From Paludisphaera mucosa (GTDB lineage Bacteria > Planctomycetota > Planctomycetia > Isosphaerales > Isosphaeraceae), in assembly GCF_029589435.1 (NCBI RefSeq), contig NZ_JARRAG010000001.1:1726808-1790807 (forward strand): a stretch of DNA of 64,000 nucleotides, read 5' to 3'. Below are positions 25,821 to 35,816 of this stretch, piece after piece. The position numbers and the translations under genes are program-made. Below the pieces are notes generated by a model. That model did no database searches, had not been told where the DNA came from, and saw only the letters and a list, made by a program, of their open reading frames with translations. Positions within the stretch are counted from its first letter, which is position 1, and every line of letters starts with the position of its first letter.

Positions 25821-28359
25821 ACAAGAACTCGTTCGAGTTGAAGAGTTGCTGGCAGAGGTCCGCGAGGACGGCCCGTTCGGCCTCCTTCACGACCGGATTC
25901 CGGGCGACGGCGGCCCGCTGCGCCACGAGGAACTCGCGGGCCCAGGCCAACTCCTCGTCGGATGGCGGCCGCAGATAGGCGGCTCGCCAGGCGGCGGCGA
26001 CCCGTCGGTCGCTGGCCGCCGCGTCGTCGCCGGGAGACTCGGCGAGGCACCGCGCGGCGAGCAATTCGGCGTGCTTCATGACGAAGTCCCCGTTCATGAG
26101 CATGAGGGCCTGCGGCGCCGAGGTCGCGTCGATCCGCCGATCGCAGTTGACGGCCATCACGGGCGCGTCGAACGTGGTCAGGAAGGAGACCGGCCGCGAG
26201 CGGCGTACCTGGAGGTAGATGCTCCGTCGCGCCGAATCGCCGAGCGCGTTCACCAGGCCGACGGCGTCCTCGACGACCCCGACCGACGGCCCGTAGAGTG
26301 TACGGTCGAGTCGGCCGGAAACCTGGAGAATCGCGTCGCGGAGCGATTCCGCTTCGAGCCTACGGACGGGGAAACGGCTGAGGAGCGCGGAATCGCCGTC
26401 GAGCCGATCTCGCACCGAATCGCGGAGCGAGGATTGGCGATAGACGGTCGAGGTGAGGATCAGGCGGTGAAAGCGCTTGAGGCTCCAGCCCGAGTCGACC
26501 AGTTCCGAGGCCAGCCAGTCGAGCAATTCGGGATTCGTAGGCTTGCCGCCGAGCGCGCCGAAGTCGCCCGGCGTGTCGACGATCCCGCGTCCGAAATGGT
26601 GCATCCAGAACCGATTCGCGAGCGCGCGAGCCAGGAGGGGGTGCTTGCCGTCGGTCAGGTGGCGAGCGAACGCCAGTCGGCGGCCGCTGCTCGGGGCTTT
26701 CGGGTCGGCGTCGCCGGCCTCGAAACGCGCCCCATCGGGGCTCGCGATGGTCAGGTCGCCGGGCGTCACCAACTTCGTGGCCTGGCGGTAGTCGCCGCGA
26801 TGGAAGACGCGCGTCTCGGGTCGGACCCCGGGCTTCTCATCGAGCACCGCCACGAAGTCTTCCGCCGGCTTTTCGGCGCGCTTCGCCGCGACCCCTTCGT
26901 TGTCCTTCTTCAGCTCCTCCGCCGCCTGGGCGTTGTACTGGTAGAGGACCCCGGCCGAGATGCTGAGGCTGGGATTGTTGGCCAGGAGCGTCTTCTGCTC
27001 TTCCGTCCGCTTGTCGGCCGCGGCGTTCAGCGCCTCGCGGAGCTTCACTTGCATCGGATCCGGGAATTTCTTGAGCTCGACCTCCAGCGCCGCGGCTAGG
27101 AATTTGGCCGTCTTCTCGTCGACGGTTTTCTGCAGGATCGTTGCCTCGGCGTCCACGGCGGCGGCCTTGGCGCGGTCGGCGTCCGTATAGAGCGAGACCA
27201 GCCGCTCTCCGGGGCGTCGCCAGTGGGCCGGATCGAGGGCCGGCTCGAAGACGGCGCGGAGGCGGTAGTAATCCTCGTGGGTGATCGGGTCGTAGCGATG
27301 GTCGTGACACTGCGCGCAGCCGATCGTCAGGCCGTAAAGCGTCGACCCGACGACCTTCATGGCGTCGGCGACCAGCTGGTTCGAGGCCATCGGCAAGTCG
27401 CCTCCGCCGTTCGAGGTCCCATCGGCGACCATGCGGAGAAAGCCCGTTGCGGATAGAGTCTCGATCTCCTCGGGCGACACCCCGTCGCTCCGTTGCACGA
27501 GCTCGTCGCCTGCGAGTTGCTCGACGAGGAAACGATCGAGAGGCTTATCGGCGTTGAGCGAACGGATCACGTAATCGCGGTACTTGTAGGCGTAGGGTCG
27601 CAGGGTGTCGCTGCTGCCGTCGCCGTCGGAATCCGCATATCCGGCGACGTCCAGCCAATGCCGTCCCCAGCGCTCGCCGTACTGCGGGCTCGCCAGGAGG
27701 CGGTCGACGAGTCGCTCGTAGGCGTCCTCGCGGGGATCGTCGACGAACGCCTGGGTGTCCTCCCAGCTCGGCGGCAGGCCGGCGAGGTCGAAGCTGACCC
27801 TGCGGATCAGCGTGCGACGGTCCGCGTCGGGCGCGAGGTCCAGGCCCTTCTCGCGGAGCTTGGCCAGGGCGAACGCGTCGATGGGAGTCCTCGCATGCCC
27901 TCCCTCGACGGCGGGCGGCGTGGGCTTCCTCATCGGCTGGAAAGCCCAATGGGCGCGGTCTTCGGCAGTGATGACGGGCCCGGGGGGTAGGGACTCCGGC
28001 TCCTCGCGGAGCGTCGGCGCGCCGGCGGCGATCCATGCGGCGATGACGGCGATCCGATCGGCGGGGACCTTCTTCTCGCCGGGCGGCATCTCGCCGTCCT
28101 GGATCCGCGCGAGGAGATAACTCTCATCGGGATTGCCGACGACGAGCGCGGGGCCGCTCGTCCCCCCCTTGGCGGCGGATCGCTTGAGCCTGAGGTCGAG
28201 CTTGCCCTTCAAAGCCTCGCCGCCGTGGCAATCGAAGCAATACGCCTTGAAGATCGGCCGCACGTCCTTCTCGAACGAAGGCGGCTCACCGGCCTGGACC
28301 GCGGCGACCGCCCAGGCGGTCAGCAAGGCCGTCGCGATCCTTCGTCGAACGTCCGCCAT
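25810..28359 (-). CDS. PSCyt1-DUF1549-DUF1553 cytochrome-like protein
   Basis: An 849-residue exported protein with an N-terminal signal peptide (about 1-23). A planctomycete-type cytochrome C domain follows with the haem motif CFDCH (Cys41, Cys44, His45) and GEMPPGEKKVP near its end. DUF1549 covers about 160-370 (RRVSFDLAGLPPS, YGERWGRHWLDVAGYADS, AGDEL) and DUF1553 covers about 560-820 (NRFWMHHFGRGIVDTPGDFG, RLEAESLRDAIL). A Lys/Glu-rich helical insertion lies between them. Its role is unknown, though exported electron transfer or polysaccharide-related work is often proposed. It overlaps the DUF1501 gene and lies 103 nt downstream of the large exported protein gene. Confidence 0.92.
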   Translation of the reverse strand: MADVRRRIATALLTAWAVAAVQAGEPPSFEKDVRPIFKAYCFDCHGGEALKGKLDLRLKRSAAKGGTSGPALVVGNPDESYLLARIQDGEMPPGEKKVPADRIAVIAAWIAAGAPTLREEPESLPPGPVITAEDRAHWAFQPMRKPTPPAVEGGHARTPIDAFALAKLREKGLDLAPDADRRTLIRRVSFDLAGLPPSWEDTQAFVDDPREDAYERLVDRLLASPQYGERWGRHWLDVAGYADSDGDGSSDTLRPYAYKYRDYVIRSLNADKPLDRFLVEQLAGDELVQRSDGVSPEEIETLSATGFLRMVADGTSNGGGDLPMASNQLVADAMKVVGSTLYGLTIGCAQCHDHRYDPITHEDYYRLRAVFEPALDPAHWRRPGERLVSLYTDADRAKAAAVDAEATILQKTVDEKTAKFLAAALEVELKKFPDPMQVKLREALNAAADKRTEEQKTLLANNPSLSISAGVLYQYNAQAAEELKKDNEGVAAKRAEKPAEDFVAVLDEKPGVRPETRVFHRGDYRQATKLVTPGDLTIASPDGARFEAGDADPKAPSSGRRLAFARHLTDGKHPLLARALANRFWMHHFGRGIVDTPGDFGALGGKPTNPELLDWLASELVDSGWSLKRFHRLILTSTVYRQSSLRDSVRDRLDGDSALLSRFPVRRLEAESLRDAILQVSGRLDRTLYGPSVGVVEDAVGLVNALGDSARRSIYLQVRRSRPVSFLTTFDAPVMAVNCDRRIDATSAPQALMLMNGDFVMKHAELLAARCLAESPGDDAAASDRRVAAAWRAAYLRPPSDEELAWAREFLVAQRAAVARNPVVKEAERAVLADLCQQLFNSNEFLYVD

Positions 28360-28462
28360 GTGCGTCTTACTCCCACGCTCGATCGCAGTCGGCCCCAGGA
28401 TCGTCCCGGAGTCGGCCCCGTTGAATTATTGTTCAACGAGGTCGTCGACGCAAGTCCCGGAT

Positions 28463-30844
28463 TCAGCGGCTGCTTCCCGCAGCCTGAACCTGGATTCCGA
28501 GCGGCGGGATGGCCGCCCCCTCGGGAGTGCGGTGCGGCCGGTCGCCGAAGTTGACGAGGACGGACTCGCCGTTTGCAAACCGCGTGCGCTGGACCGAGTG
28601 GTCCTTCGACAGCCATTCGTGGCCGACCATCTCGCTGTAGCCGGCGTCGCGAGCGACGCGGGCTGCGGTCTGGTAGCTCTTCACGAACCGATCTCGGTCT
28701 TGACGCCAGGACTCGGCCGTGAACATGAACATCGGCGGCGTGCCGTAGAGGGCGTTGAAGAGGTCACGTCGGTCCCACACGGCGGGGAGCTTGTTGTTGT
28801 AGTCGCCCCAGTACCACTGGGCCACGACGCAGTCGTGGTAAACCAGCTCCCACAGCGGCAGTCGGTAGTAGGCGCCGACCTGGAACTTCTCGATCTGGGG
28901 CGGGACCTTCTCGACGACTTGGATCATGTTGCGGCCGGCGTCGTCGACGCGATAGGGGCCGAGGCTCAGCATCCCCTCGAAGTAGTCGACGAACGGCACG
29001 GCTGCGTCGTGCCCGGTTTCGGAACCGGTCACCAGGTTGAAGCGGCCGTGGACGACGTCCAGGAGGTCCACCTTGAACTTGCGGCTCTCGCTGCGAGTGG
29101 CCGGGTGCTGCGTCGAGTAGCATTCGCGCCAGGGGGCCGCGGTGGTGGTATCGATGAACCGAGAGCCGTAGGGATGGTTCGCAAGCTCTTTCCCGATCCG
29201 CTCGATCGCATAGGCCGGCGCCTGCCGATCGCAGGTCACGCCGCAGGGGTACATGCCGCCGTCCTTACCCTCGATCTCCCAGCCTCGGATCCAGTCGCCC
29301 CGAGCGTCGATCATGAGGTCGGCGGGCCAGGCCTTGGTGGGCCAGTCGGAGTGCGTGTACTGGAGCTTCGGGAACGTCGCGGGGTCCATGACGTCCTGGT
29401 AGATGTCGTACCGACTCGTCAGGACGCCCATCTCGTTCATCTGCTTGAGCTGATCCGGCGCGGCGGCGTTCGACCAAAGGATGCGATCGATCCCCGCGTC
29501 CTTCATCTCGCGCACGATCGAGGCCGGGTGGCGGTCCCAGCACCAGACGTTGACCGCGCCGACGAGCTTGTCGATGTTCGGGTTCGCCGCGCGTTTCTCG
29601 GCGAGCGTCTTCAGGAGGCCGATGGACTTCGCGTATTCACGGTATCGCTTGGCCATCGCCACGTAGCCGCCGTCGTCGATCGCCACATAACGGAGTCGTC
29701 GGGACGGGCCGAAGGCGTTCTTCTGGGGGTCCCAGAGCGGGGCGAGGCACAGACGGCCATCCACCCGGGGGACGCGGATGGAGGCGTCGTCGGGGGTCTC
29801 GACGATGGCCATCAAGCCCTTGGGACCGTCGACGACGCCCCACCAGGCCATGCAGAGGCCGTGGCCGCCGTAGAGAATGTACTGCATCGCCGGCAGGGCC
29901 GGATCGTCGACGGGATAGCTCATCCCCTCGTTGACGGGCAGGATCAGGGTCGAGCCCGTCTCCGTCGCGAACGGGTAAGGGAATCCGATCGAGGCCGACA
30001 GCGGCCCGTCGCCCGTCAACTCGACGATCAGTTCGGGGCGGGATGGATCGAGTCGGAGCGTCGCGCGGAGCTTCAGGATCGTGCGCGGATCGACGAGATC
30101 GAGGCTAACCTCATCGGCTTTCGCCCCGGCGCCAGTCACCATGAGGGTCGACCCGTGCGGCTTTTGCGTCCATTCGCGTCCCGACCGTAGGTCGCGGAGC
30201 CGGAAGGCCGCCGTGGCGGGATCGACGTCGACCCGGAGGCGGGCGTCGGCCAGCACGAGCTTCCGGCCGTCGAGGCTCGAGGCGATGGCGATCGACTCGG
30301 GGTCGAGAGTCAGCGACGGCTGGCAGAGCCAGGCCGTCGCCGGGCCGTCGCCGATGACGCGAGGCTGCATCGTGACCGCGCCTCGGGGAATCATGAAGCG
30401 GGACTCGACGAGGGTCCATTCGGGGGCCGTAGCCACGGCCTCGCCGTATGACCAGTCGATCGTCCCGCCTTGAGCGTCGCGGAGGACGACCGACAGCACG
30501 GCCCTCGATTTTTCGGCGACCTTGACCCACGCGGAGAACCGAAAGACCTGGCCGGTGGAGACGGATTCCAGCGTCTGCCGCCCCAGGCTCCAATCCCGAG
30601 CGCCCTTGTGTTCGATTCGGATCGAGGGGCGGCCGTCGCGCGAGGCCGAGACGTCGACGAGGGCGCGGCCCTCGTTCGCCACGCGCGACCAGAAGGGGCT
30701 CCAACCTTTTAGAGGATCTTTCGGATCCTCGACGATTCGTCCCACGGGCTGGACGCCTTGCTTGACGTCCGATTGGGCCTGGGATGCCGCCGGGAAGAGG
30801 AGCACGAAAAGCGCGAGGAAACGCAGGCGCGGGGCCGCTCGCAT
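28463..30844 (-). CDS. Large exported glycoside hydrolase-like protein (DUF5696/GH101-like)
   Basis: A 793-residue protein with a signal peptide (about 1-23) and an AAGGAGG site before ATG 30844. The N-terminal 190 residues look like a carbohydrate-binding beta sandwich. A second beta-rich region follows, then from about 420 a TIM-barrel-like section (NVWCWDRHPASIVREMKDAGIDRILW, DRQAPAYAIERIGKELANHPYGSRFIDT, VTGSETGHDAAVPF). This layout resembles DUF5696 and the GH101 type of retaining alpha-glycosidases, but I cannot confirm the catalytic pair by eye. It is the first gene of the minus-strand block ending at 22969, so a role in degrading an external glycoconjugate is plausible. Confidence 0.65.
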   Translation of the reverse strand: MRAAPRLRFLALFVLLFPAASQAQSDVKQGVQPVGRIVEDPKDPLKGWSPFWSRVANEGRALVDVSASRDGRPSIRIEHKGARDWSLGRQTLESVSTGQVFRFSAWVKVAEKSRAVLSVVLRDAQGGTIDWSYGEAVATAPEWTLVESRFMIPRGAVTMQPRVIGDGPATAWLCQPSLTLDPESIAIASSLDGRKLVLADARLRVDVDPATAAFRLRDLRSGREWTQKPHGSTLMVTGAGAKADEVSLDLVDPRTILKLRATLRLDPSRPELIVELTGDGPLSASIGFPYPFATETGSTLILPVNEGMSYPVDDPALPAMQYILYGGHGLCMAWWGVVDGPKGLMAIVETPDDASIRVPRVDGRLCLAPLWDPQKNAFGPSRRLRYVAIDDGGYVAMAKRYREYAKSIGLLKTLAEKRAANPNIDKLVGAVNVWCWDRHPASIVREMKDAGIDRILWSNAAAPDQLKQMNEMGVLTSRYDIYQDVMDPATFPKLQYTHSDWPTKAWPADLMIDARGDWIRGWEIEGKDGGMYPCGVTCDRQAPAYAIERIGKELANHPYGSRFIDTTTAAPWRECYSTQHPATRSESRKFKVDLLDVVHGRFNLVTGSETGHDAAVPFVDYFEGMLSLGPYRVDDAGRNMIQVVEKVPPQIEKFQVGAYYRLPLWELVYHDCVVAQWYWGDYNNKLPAVWDRRDLFNALYGTPPMFMFTAESWRQDRDRFVKSYQTAARVARDAGYSEMVGHEWLSKDHSVQRTRFANGESVLVNFGDRPHRTPEGAAIPPLGIQVQAAGSSR

Positions 30845-30891
30845 GGTGGGCCTCCTTGGGGGAGGATGGAGAGCAAGGGAGGAGGTAGAGG

Positions 30892-30917
30892 GCCCCCCGG
30901 CGCGACGGCCGGGGGGC
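30892..30917 (-). terminator. Strong hairpin after sdhB, possible terminator
   Basis: A perfect 10-bp GC stem (30892-30901 with 30908-30917) around a 6-base loop, 22 bases after the end of sdhB. There is no T run on either strand, so it may stabilise the transcript end rather than terminate by itself. Confidence 0.4.
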
Positions 30918-30938
30918 GGGGGGTGCGCAGGGCGCGGT

Positions 30939-31748
30939 TCAGCCCGCGCCGCCGGACGTGGCGGCGGCGCGTGGCTGCCGCATGCTGGCGCGACGGTAGT
31001 CGCGGTTCAGGCGGGCGATGAAGCCCATGCTGATTTCCTTGGGGCATACGGCCTCGCACTCGCCGTGGTTGGTGCAGTTGCCGAACCCCTCGCCGTCGGC
31101 CTGGTCGATCATCGCCAGCACGCGGCGGTCTTTCTCGGGGGCTCCCTGGGGGAGCAGGTTCAGGTGCTCCGCCTTGGCGGCGACGAAGAGCATCGCCGAC
31201 GCGTTCGGGCAGGCGGCCACGCAGGCTCCGCAGCCGATGCAGGCGGCGGCGTCCATCGCCAGGTCGGCGTCGTCCTTGGCGACCGCGACGTCGTTGGCCT
31301 CGGGCGCGTTGCCGGTCCGGACCGAGATGAAGCCGCCGGCCGCGACGATGCGGTCGAACGCGCCGCGGTCGACCATCAGGTCCTTGATCACCGGGAAGGC
31401 CGAGGCCCGCCACGGCTCGATGGTCAGCTCGGCGCCGTCGCTGAAGCTCCGCATGTGGAGCTGGCAGGCCGTCGTCGCCCGCCGCGGGCCGTGCGGGCTG
31501 CCGTTGATCACGACGCCGCACTGGCCGCAGATGCCCTCTCGGCAGTCGTGGTCGAACGCGATCGGCTCGCGGCCCGACTTGATCAGCCGCTCGTTGACGA
31601 CGTCGAGCATCTCCAGGAACGACATATCGGTGCTGATGCCGCGGGCTTCCTCGCGGTACGTCACGAACTCGCCGGCGGCCTTACGGTTCTTCTGCCTCCA
31701 GACGTGCAGGGTCAGGTCCAGGAGCTTCTCTTCGGCTTGTCCGGCCAT
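30939..31748 (-). CDS. sdhB: Succinate dehydrogenase/fumarate reductase iron-sulfur subunit
   Basis: A 269-residue protein from ATG 31748, which has GAGAGG upstream; ATG 31793 is less likely. It has the three iron-sulfur sites of the family: [10 protein letters not shown] for [2Fe-2S], [14 protein letters not shown] for [4Fe-4S], and [15 protein letters not shown] for [3Fe-4S]. It passes electrons between SdhA and membrane quinone. It is the third gene of sdhCAB, 58 nt after sdhA. The Ala/Gly-rich C-terminal tail is slightly longer than usual. Confidence 0.95.
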   Translation of the reverse strand: MAGQAEEKLLDLTLHVWRQKNRKAAGEFVTYREEARGISTDMSFLEMLDVVNERLIKSGREPIAFDHDCREGICGQCGVVINGSPHGPRRATTACQLHMRSFSDGAELTIEPWRASAFPVIKDLMVDRGAFDRIVAAGGFISVRTGNAPEANDVAVAKDDADLAMDAAACIGCGACVAACPNASAMLFVAAKAEHLNLLPQGAPEKDRRVLAMIDQADGEGFGNCTNHGECEAVCPKEISMGFIARLNRDYRRASMRQPRAAATSGGAG

Positions 31749-31806
31749 CGCAATCCTCTCGGATGATTCGCTGGGGGGAAGGGAGAACGCCAAGAGCCCG
31801 CTCTCC

Positions 31807-33723
<1,917 letters not shown>

Positions 33724-33735
33724 GAGAGGCTCCGA

Positions 33736-34437
33736 TCACTTGAGGATGCCGGTCAAGACGGCCAGAGGGAGGGTCGCGAACCCGATCACCACCAGCGCCG
33801 TGAAGAGGGTGGCGCCCCTCCTCCCCAGCGACCGGTAGCGGCCCTCGGGCAGCCCCAGCGTGAGCAGCATGCTCCAGACGCCGTGCCAGAGGTGGAACGC
33901 CAGCATGGCCATCGCGAGGATGTAGATCACGCCGTTGACCCCGCCGAGGCCGGTCACGAGGTTGTGGTAGACCTCGCCCTCTCGGTACTGGGGATGGACC
34001 GTCCCGGTCGTCAGGTGCAGGATGTGGTAGATGATGAAGGCGAGCAGCAGCGGCCCCGTCAGCGACATGGAACGCGATGCGTAGCTGGACTCGCGCCATT
34101 TCCGCTGGCGATATCCGACCGGCCGGGCGGAGGTGTTCCGCCGGGTGAGTGCGAGGAAGGCGTAGATGTGGAGCGCGACCAAAGTGAGCAGGCCGACCCG
34201 GGCCGTCCAGAGGAGCGCCGGCTCCTTGCGGAGCAGCTTGCCGTAGTCGTCGAGCGCCTGCTGGCCCTGGTAGGCCTGGAGGTTGCCGAGCATGTGGCCC
34301 AGCACGAAAAAGGAGAGGAAGACGCCGGAGAAGGCCATGATCAGCTTCAGCCCGATCGACGAGGTCAGGAACCTCTGGACTCGATTTCGGGGGGCCGGCC
34401 TCCGCCCGGCGGCGGGACTCGAGGCAACCGCGCTCAT
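33736..34437 (-). CDS. sdhC: Succinate dehydrogenase cytochrome b subunit (b558-type)
   Basis: A 233-residue membrane protein from ATG 34437 with AGGA upstream. It has five hydrophobic segments and histidines in the expected helices (VLGHMLGNLQ, LVALHIYAFL, YHILHL, AFHLWHGVWSM), which ligate two haems b in the single-anchor class B succinate:quinone oxidoreductases. There is no separate sdhD, consistent with this class. It anchors SdhAB and exchanges electrons with quinone, most likely menaquinone. Confidence 0.93.
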   Translation of the reverse strand: MSAVASSPAAGRRPAPRNRVQRFLTSSIGLKLIMAFSGVFLSFFVLGHMLGNLQAYQGQQALDDYGKLLRKEPALLWTARVGLLTLVALHIYAFLALTRRNTSARPVGYRQRKWRESSYASRSMSLTGPLLLAFIIYHILHLTTGTVHPQYREGEVYHNLVTGLGGVNGVIYILAMAMLAFHLWHGVWSMLLTLGLPEGRYRSLGRRGATLFTALVVIGFATLPLAVLTGILK

Positions 34438-34515
34438 GTCGTTTTCCTGTGGGCCAAGGAGGGGAGCACGCACGCGCCGGGGGGCGGCGCCGAGGGCTCG
34501 GAAAGCCGAAGGAGG

Positions 34516-34543
34516 CGCGAGGGAGGTCGGGACCTCCCTCGCG
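34516..34543 (-). terminator. Perfect hairpin between the epimerase and sdhC genes
   Basis: A perfect 12-bp stem (34516-34527 with 34532-34543) and a 4-base loop, about 70 bases past the epimerase stop and 79 bases before the sdhC start on the minus strand. The bases after it are C/T-rich but lack a clean T run, so it may be an attenuating element rather than a full terminator. Confidence 0.45.
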
Positions 34544-34612
34544 ACTTCGTCACATTCTATGCGACGCGGTCCAGGCGGGGGAGGAGGCCCCGCCGTTTCG
34601 ACGCGCGGCGGC

Positions 34613-35032
34613 TTAGTGGGGGGTCTTCGTCACTTCGCACAATTCGGTCAGGACGCCGAAGGTGCTTTTCGGGTGGACGAAGGCGATCTGCAGGTGGTGC
34701 GACCCGGGGCGGGCCTTCTCGTCGATCATCCGCAGGCCCTGGGCCTTGACGTCGGCGATCCGGGTGGCGATGTCGTCGACCTCGAGCGCGACGTGGTGCA
34801 GGCCCTCGCCCTTCTTCTCGATGAACGCGGCGACCGTGCTGGACGGGTCGGTCGGCTCCAGCAGCTCCATGCGGACGTCGCCGATGCGGAAGAAGGCCAC
34901 CTTGACCTTCTGGTCGGCGACGACCTCTTCGCCTTCGAACACGGCGCCGAGCACGTTGGTGTAATAGTCTTTCTGCGCGTCGATCGACCGGACGGCGATG
35001 CCGATGTGATTGACGGCCTTGACGGGGCTCAT
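34613..35032 (-). CDS. mce: Methylmalonyl-CoA epimerase
   Basis: A 139-residue glyoxalase-fold enzyme from ATG 35032 with AAGGAG upstream. It interconverts (R)- and (S)-methylmalonyl-CoA, linking the carboxylases to the mutase. The metal ligands His9 (NHIGIAV), His80 (GLHHVALEV) and Glu130 (LTELCEV) are at the expected places; Glu56 in MELLEP may be an additional metal or active-site residue. The length is normal for the family. It is the last gene of the transcarboxylase operon, 62 nt after the biotin carrier gene. Confidence 0.95.
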   Translation of the reverse strand: MSPVKAVNHIGIAVRSIDAQKDYYTNVLGAVFEGEEVVADQKVKVAFFRIGDVRMELLEPTDPSSTVAAFIEKKGEGLHHVALEVDDIATRIADVKAQGLRMIDEKARPGSHHLQIAFVHPKSTFGVLTELCEVTKTPH

Positions 35033-35094
35033 TTCTCGCTCCTTGACCTGCGATGTCTCGACGGGACGCGCCGGCGGGGCGCGTCCCGAGGGTT

Positions 35095-35478
35095 TCATTC
35101 GAACTCGATGAGGACCTGGCCCTGCTTCACGGCGTCGCCGGCGGCCACGGTGATCCTGGCGATCTTGCCGGCCGCCGGGGCGGTGATGGAGGTCTCCATC
35201 TTCATCGCCTCGATGACGACGAGGACCTCGTTGGGATGGATTTTCTGGCCGACCTGGGCCTCGACCCGCGAGACGGTGCCGGCGAACGGGCTTCGGCAGA
35301 CCTTGGCCTCATCGGCGACGGATTCGACGGCGGTCGACGCGGCGGGGGCGGCGACGGGGGCGGCGGGGACGCGGACCTGGCCGATCGGCGGCACGAAGCC
35401 GGGCTTGGCCCGCTCGGGCTCCGAGACCTCGACGTCGACCTCGTACAGCTTCCCGTCTACGGTGATCTTGAGTTTCAA
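35095..35478 (-). CDS. Biotin carrier subunit of the transcarboxylase-like enzyme (1.3S)
   Basis: A 127-residue biotinyl protein. The N-terminus MKLKITVDGKLYEVDVEV and a Pro/Ala linker lead to a biotinyl domain with the EAMKMET motif, biotin on Lys93. Size and layout match the 1.3S subunit of transcarboxylase and the gamma subunits of biotin decarboxylases. Its start overlaps the stop of the small upstream gene by four bases (35475-35478). Lacking a biotin carboxylase partner in this operon, it probably carries CO2 between the 12S and 5S subunits. Confidence 0.92.
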   Translation of the reverse strand: MKLKITVDGKLYEVDVEVSEPERAKPGFVPPIGQVRVPAAPVAAPAASTAVESVADEAKVCRSPFAGTVSRVEAQVGQKIHPNEVLVVIEAMKMETSITAPAAGKIARITVAAGDAVKQGQVLIEFE

Positions 35479-35798
35479 GGCTGGCTCCTCGCCGTGCTCA
35501 GGGCGTGCGACGCCTGGATGGTGACCCGGCCCTGCTGGGCCCAGGCGGCGGAGCCGAGCAGCTGAATCTGGCGGATGTGGGCTTTCTTGCCGAGATAGGC
35601 CGCGATGACCGCGCCGATGATGAGCACGACTTCGTCGCTCAGGGGCTCGGCGAGCTTCGCGACCGGGGGGGCGGCGGGCGCGGGCCGCGCCTGATGGGTT
35701 TCGAGGGCGGCGATTCGGTCCCCCAGGCGGGCGACGTCGGCCTGGATCGCGGCCAGGGCCTCCAGGACGTCGGCCAGGCTGGGCGTTTCCGTCTTCAT
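35475..35798 (-). CDS. Small protein of unknown function in the transcarboxylase operon
   Basis: A 107-residue protein. The N-terminus (about 8-38) is a heptad-like helix, then a Pro/Ala linker, then a conserved-looking C-terminal part: LSDEVVLIIGAVIAAYLGKKAHIRQIQ and AAWAQQGRVTIQASHAL. One moderately hydrophobic helix is present but it does not look like a classical OadG anchor. The four-base overlap with the biotin carrier gene and the 18-nt gap from the 12S gene show that it belongs to the complex. It may dock the carrier or hold subunits together. No named family is claimed. Confidence 0.7.
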   Translation of the reverse strand: MKTETPSLADVLEALAAIQADVARLGDRIAALETHQARPAPAAPPVAKLAEPLSDEVVLIIGAVIAAYLGKKAHIRQIQLLGSAAWAQQGRVTIQASHALSTARSQP

Positions 35799-35816
35799 AA
35801 GAGGTCGGGCTCCAGC

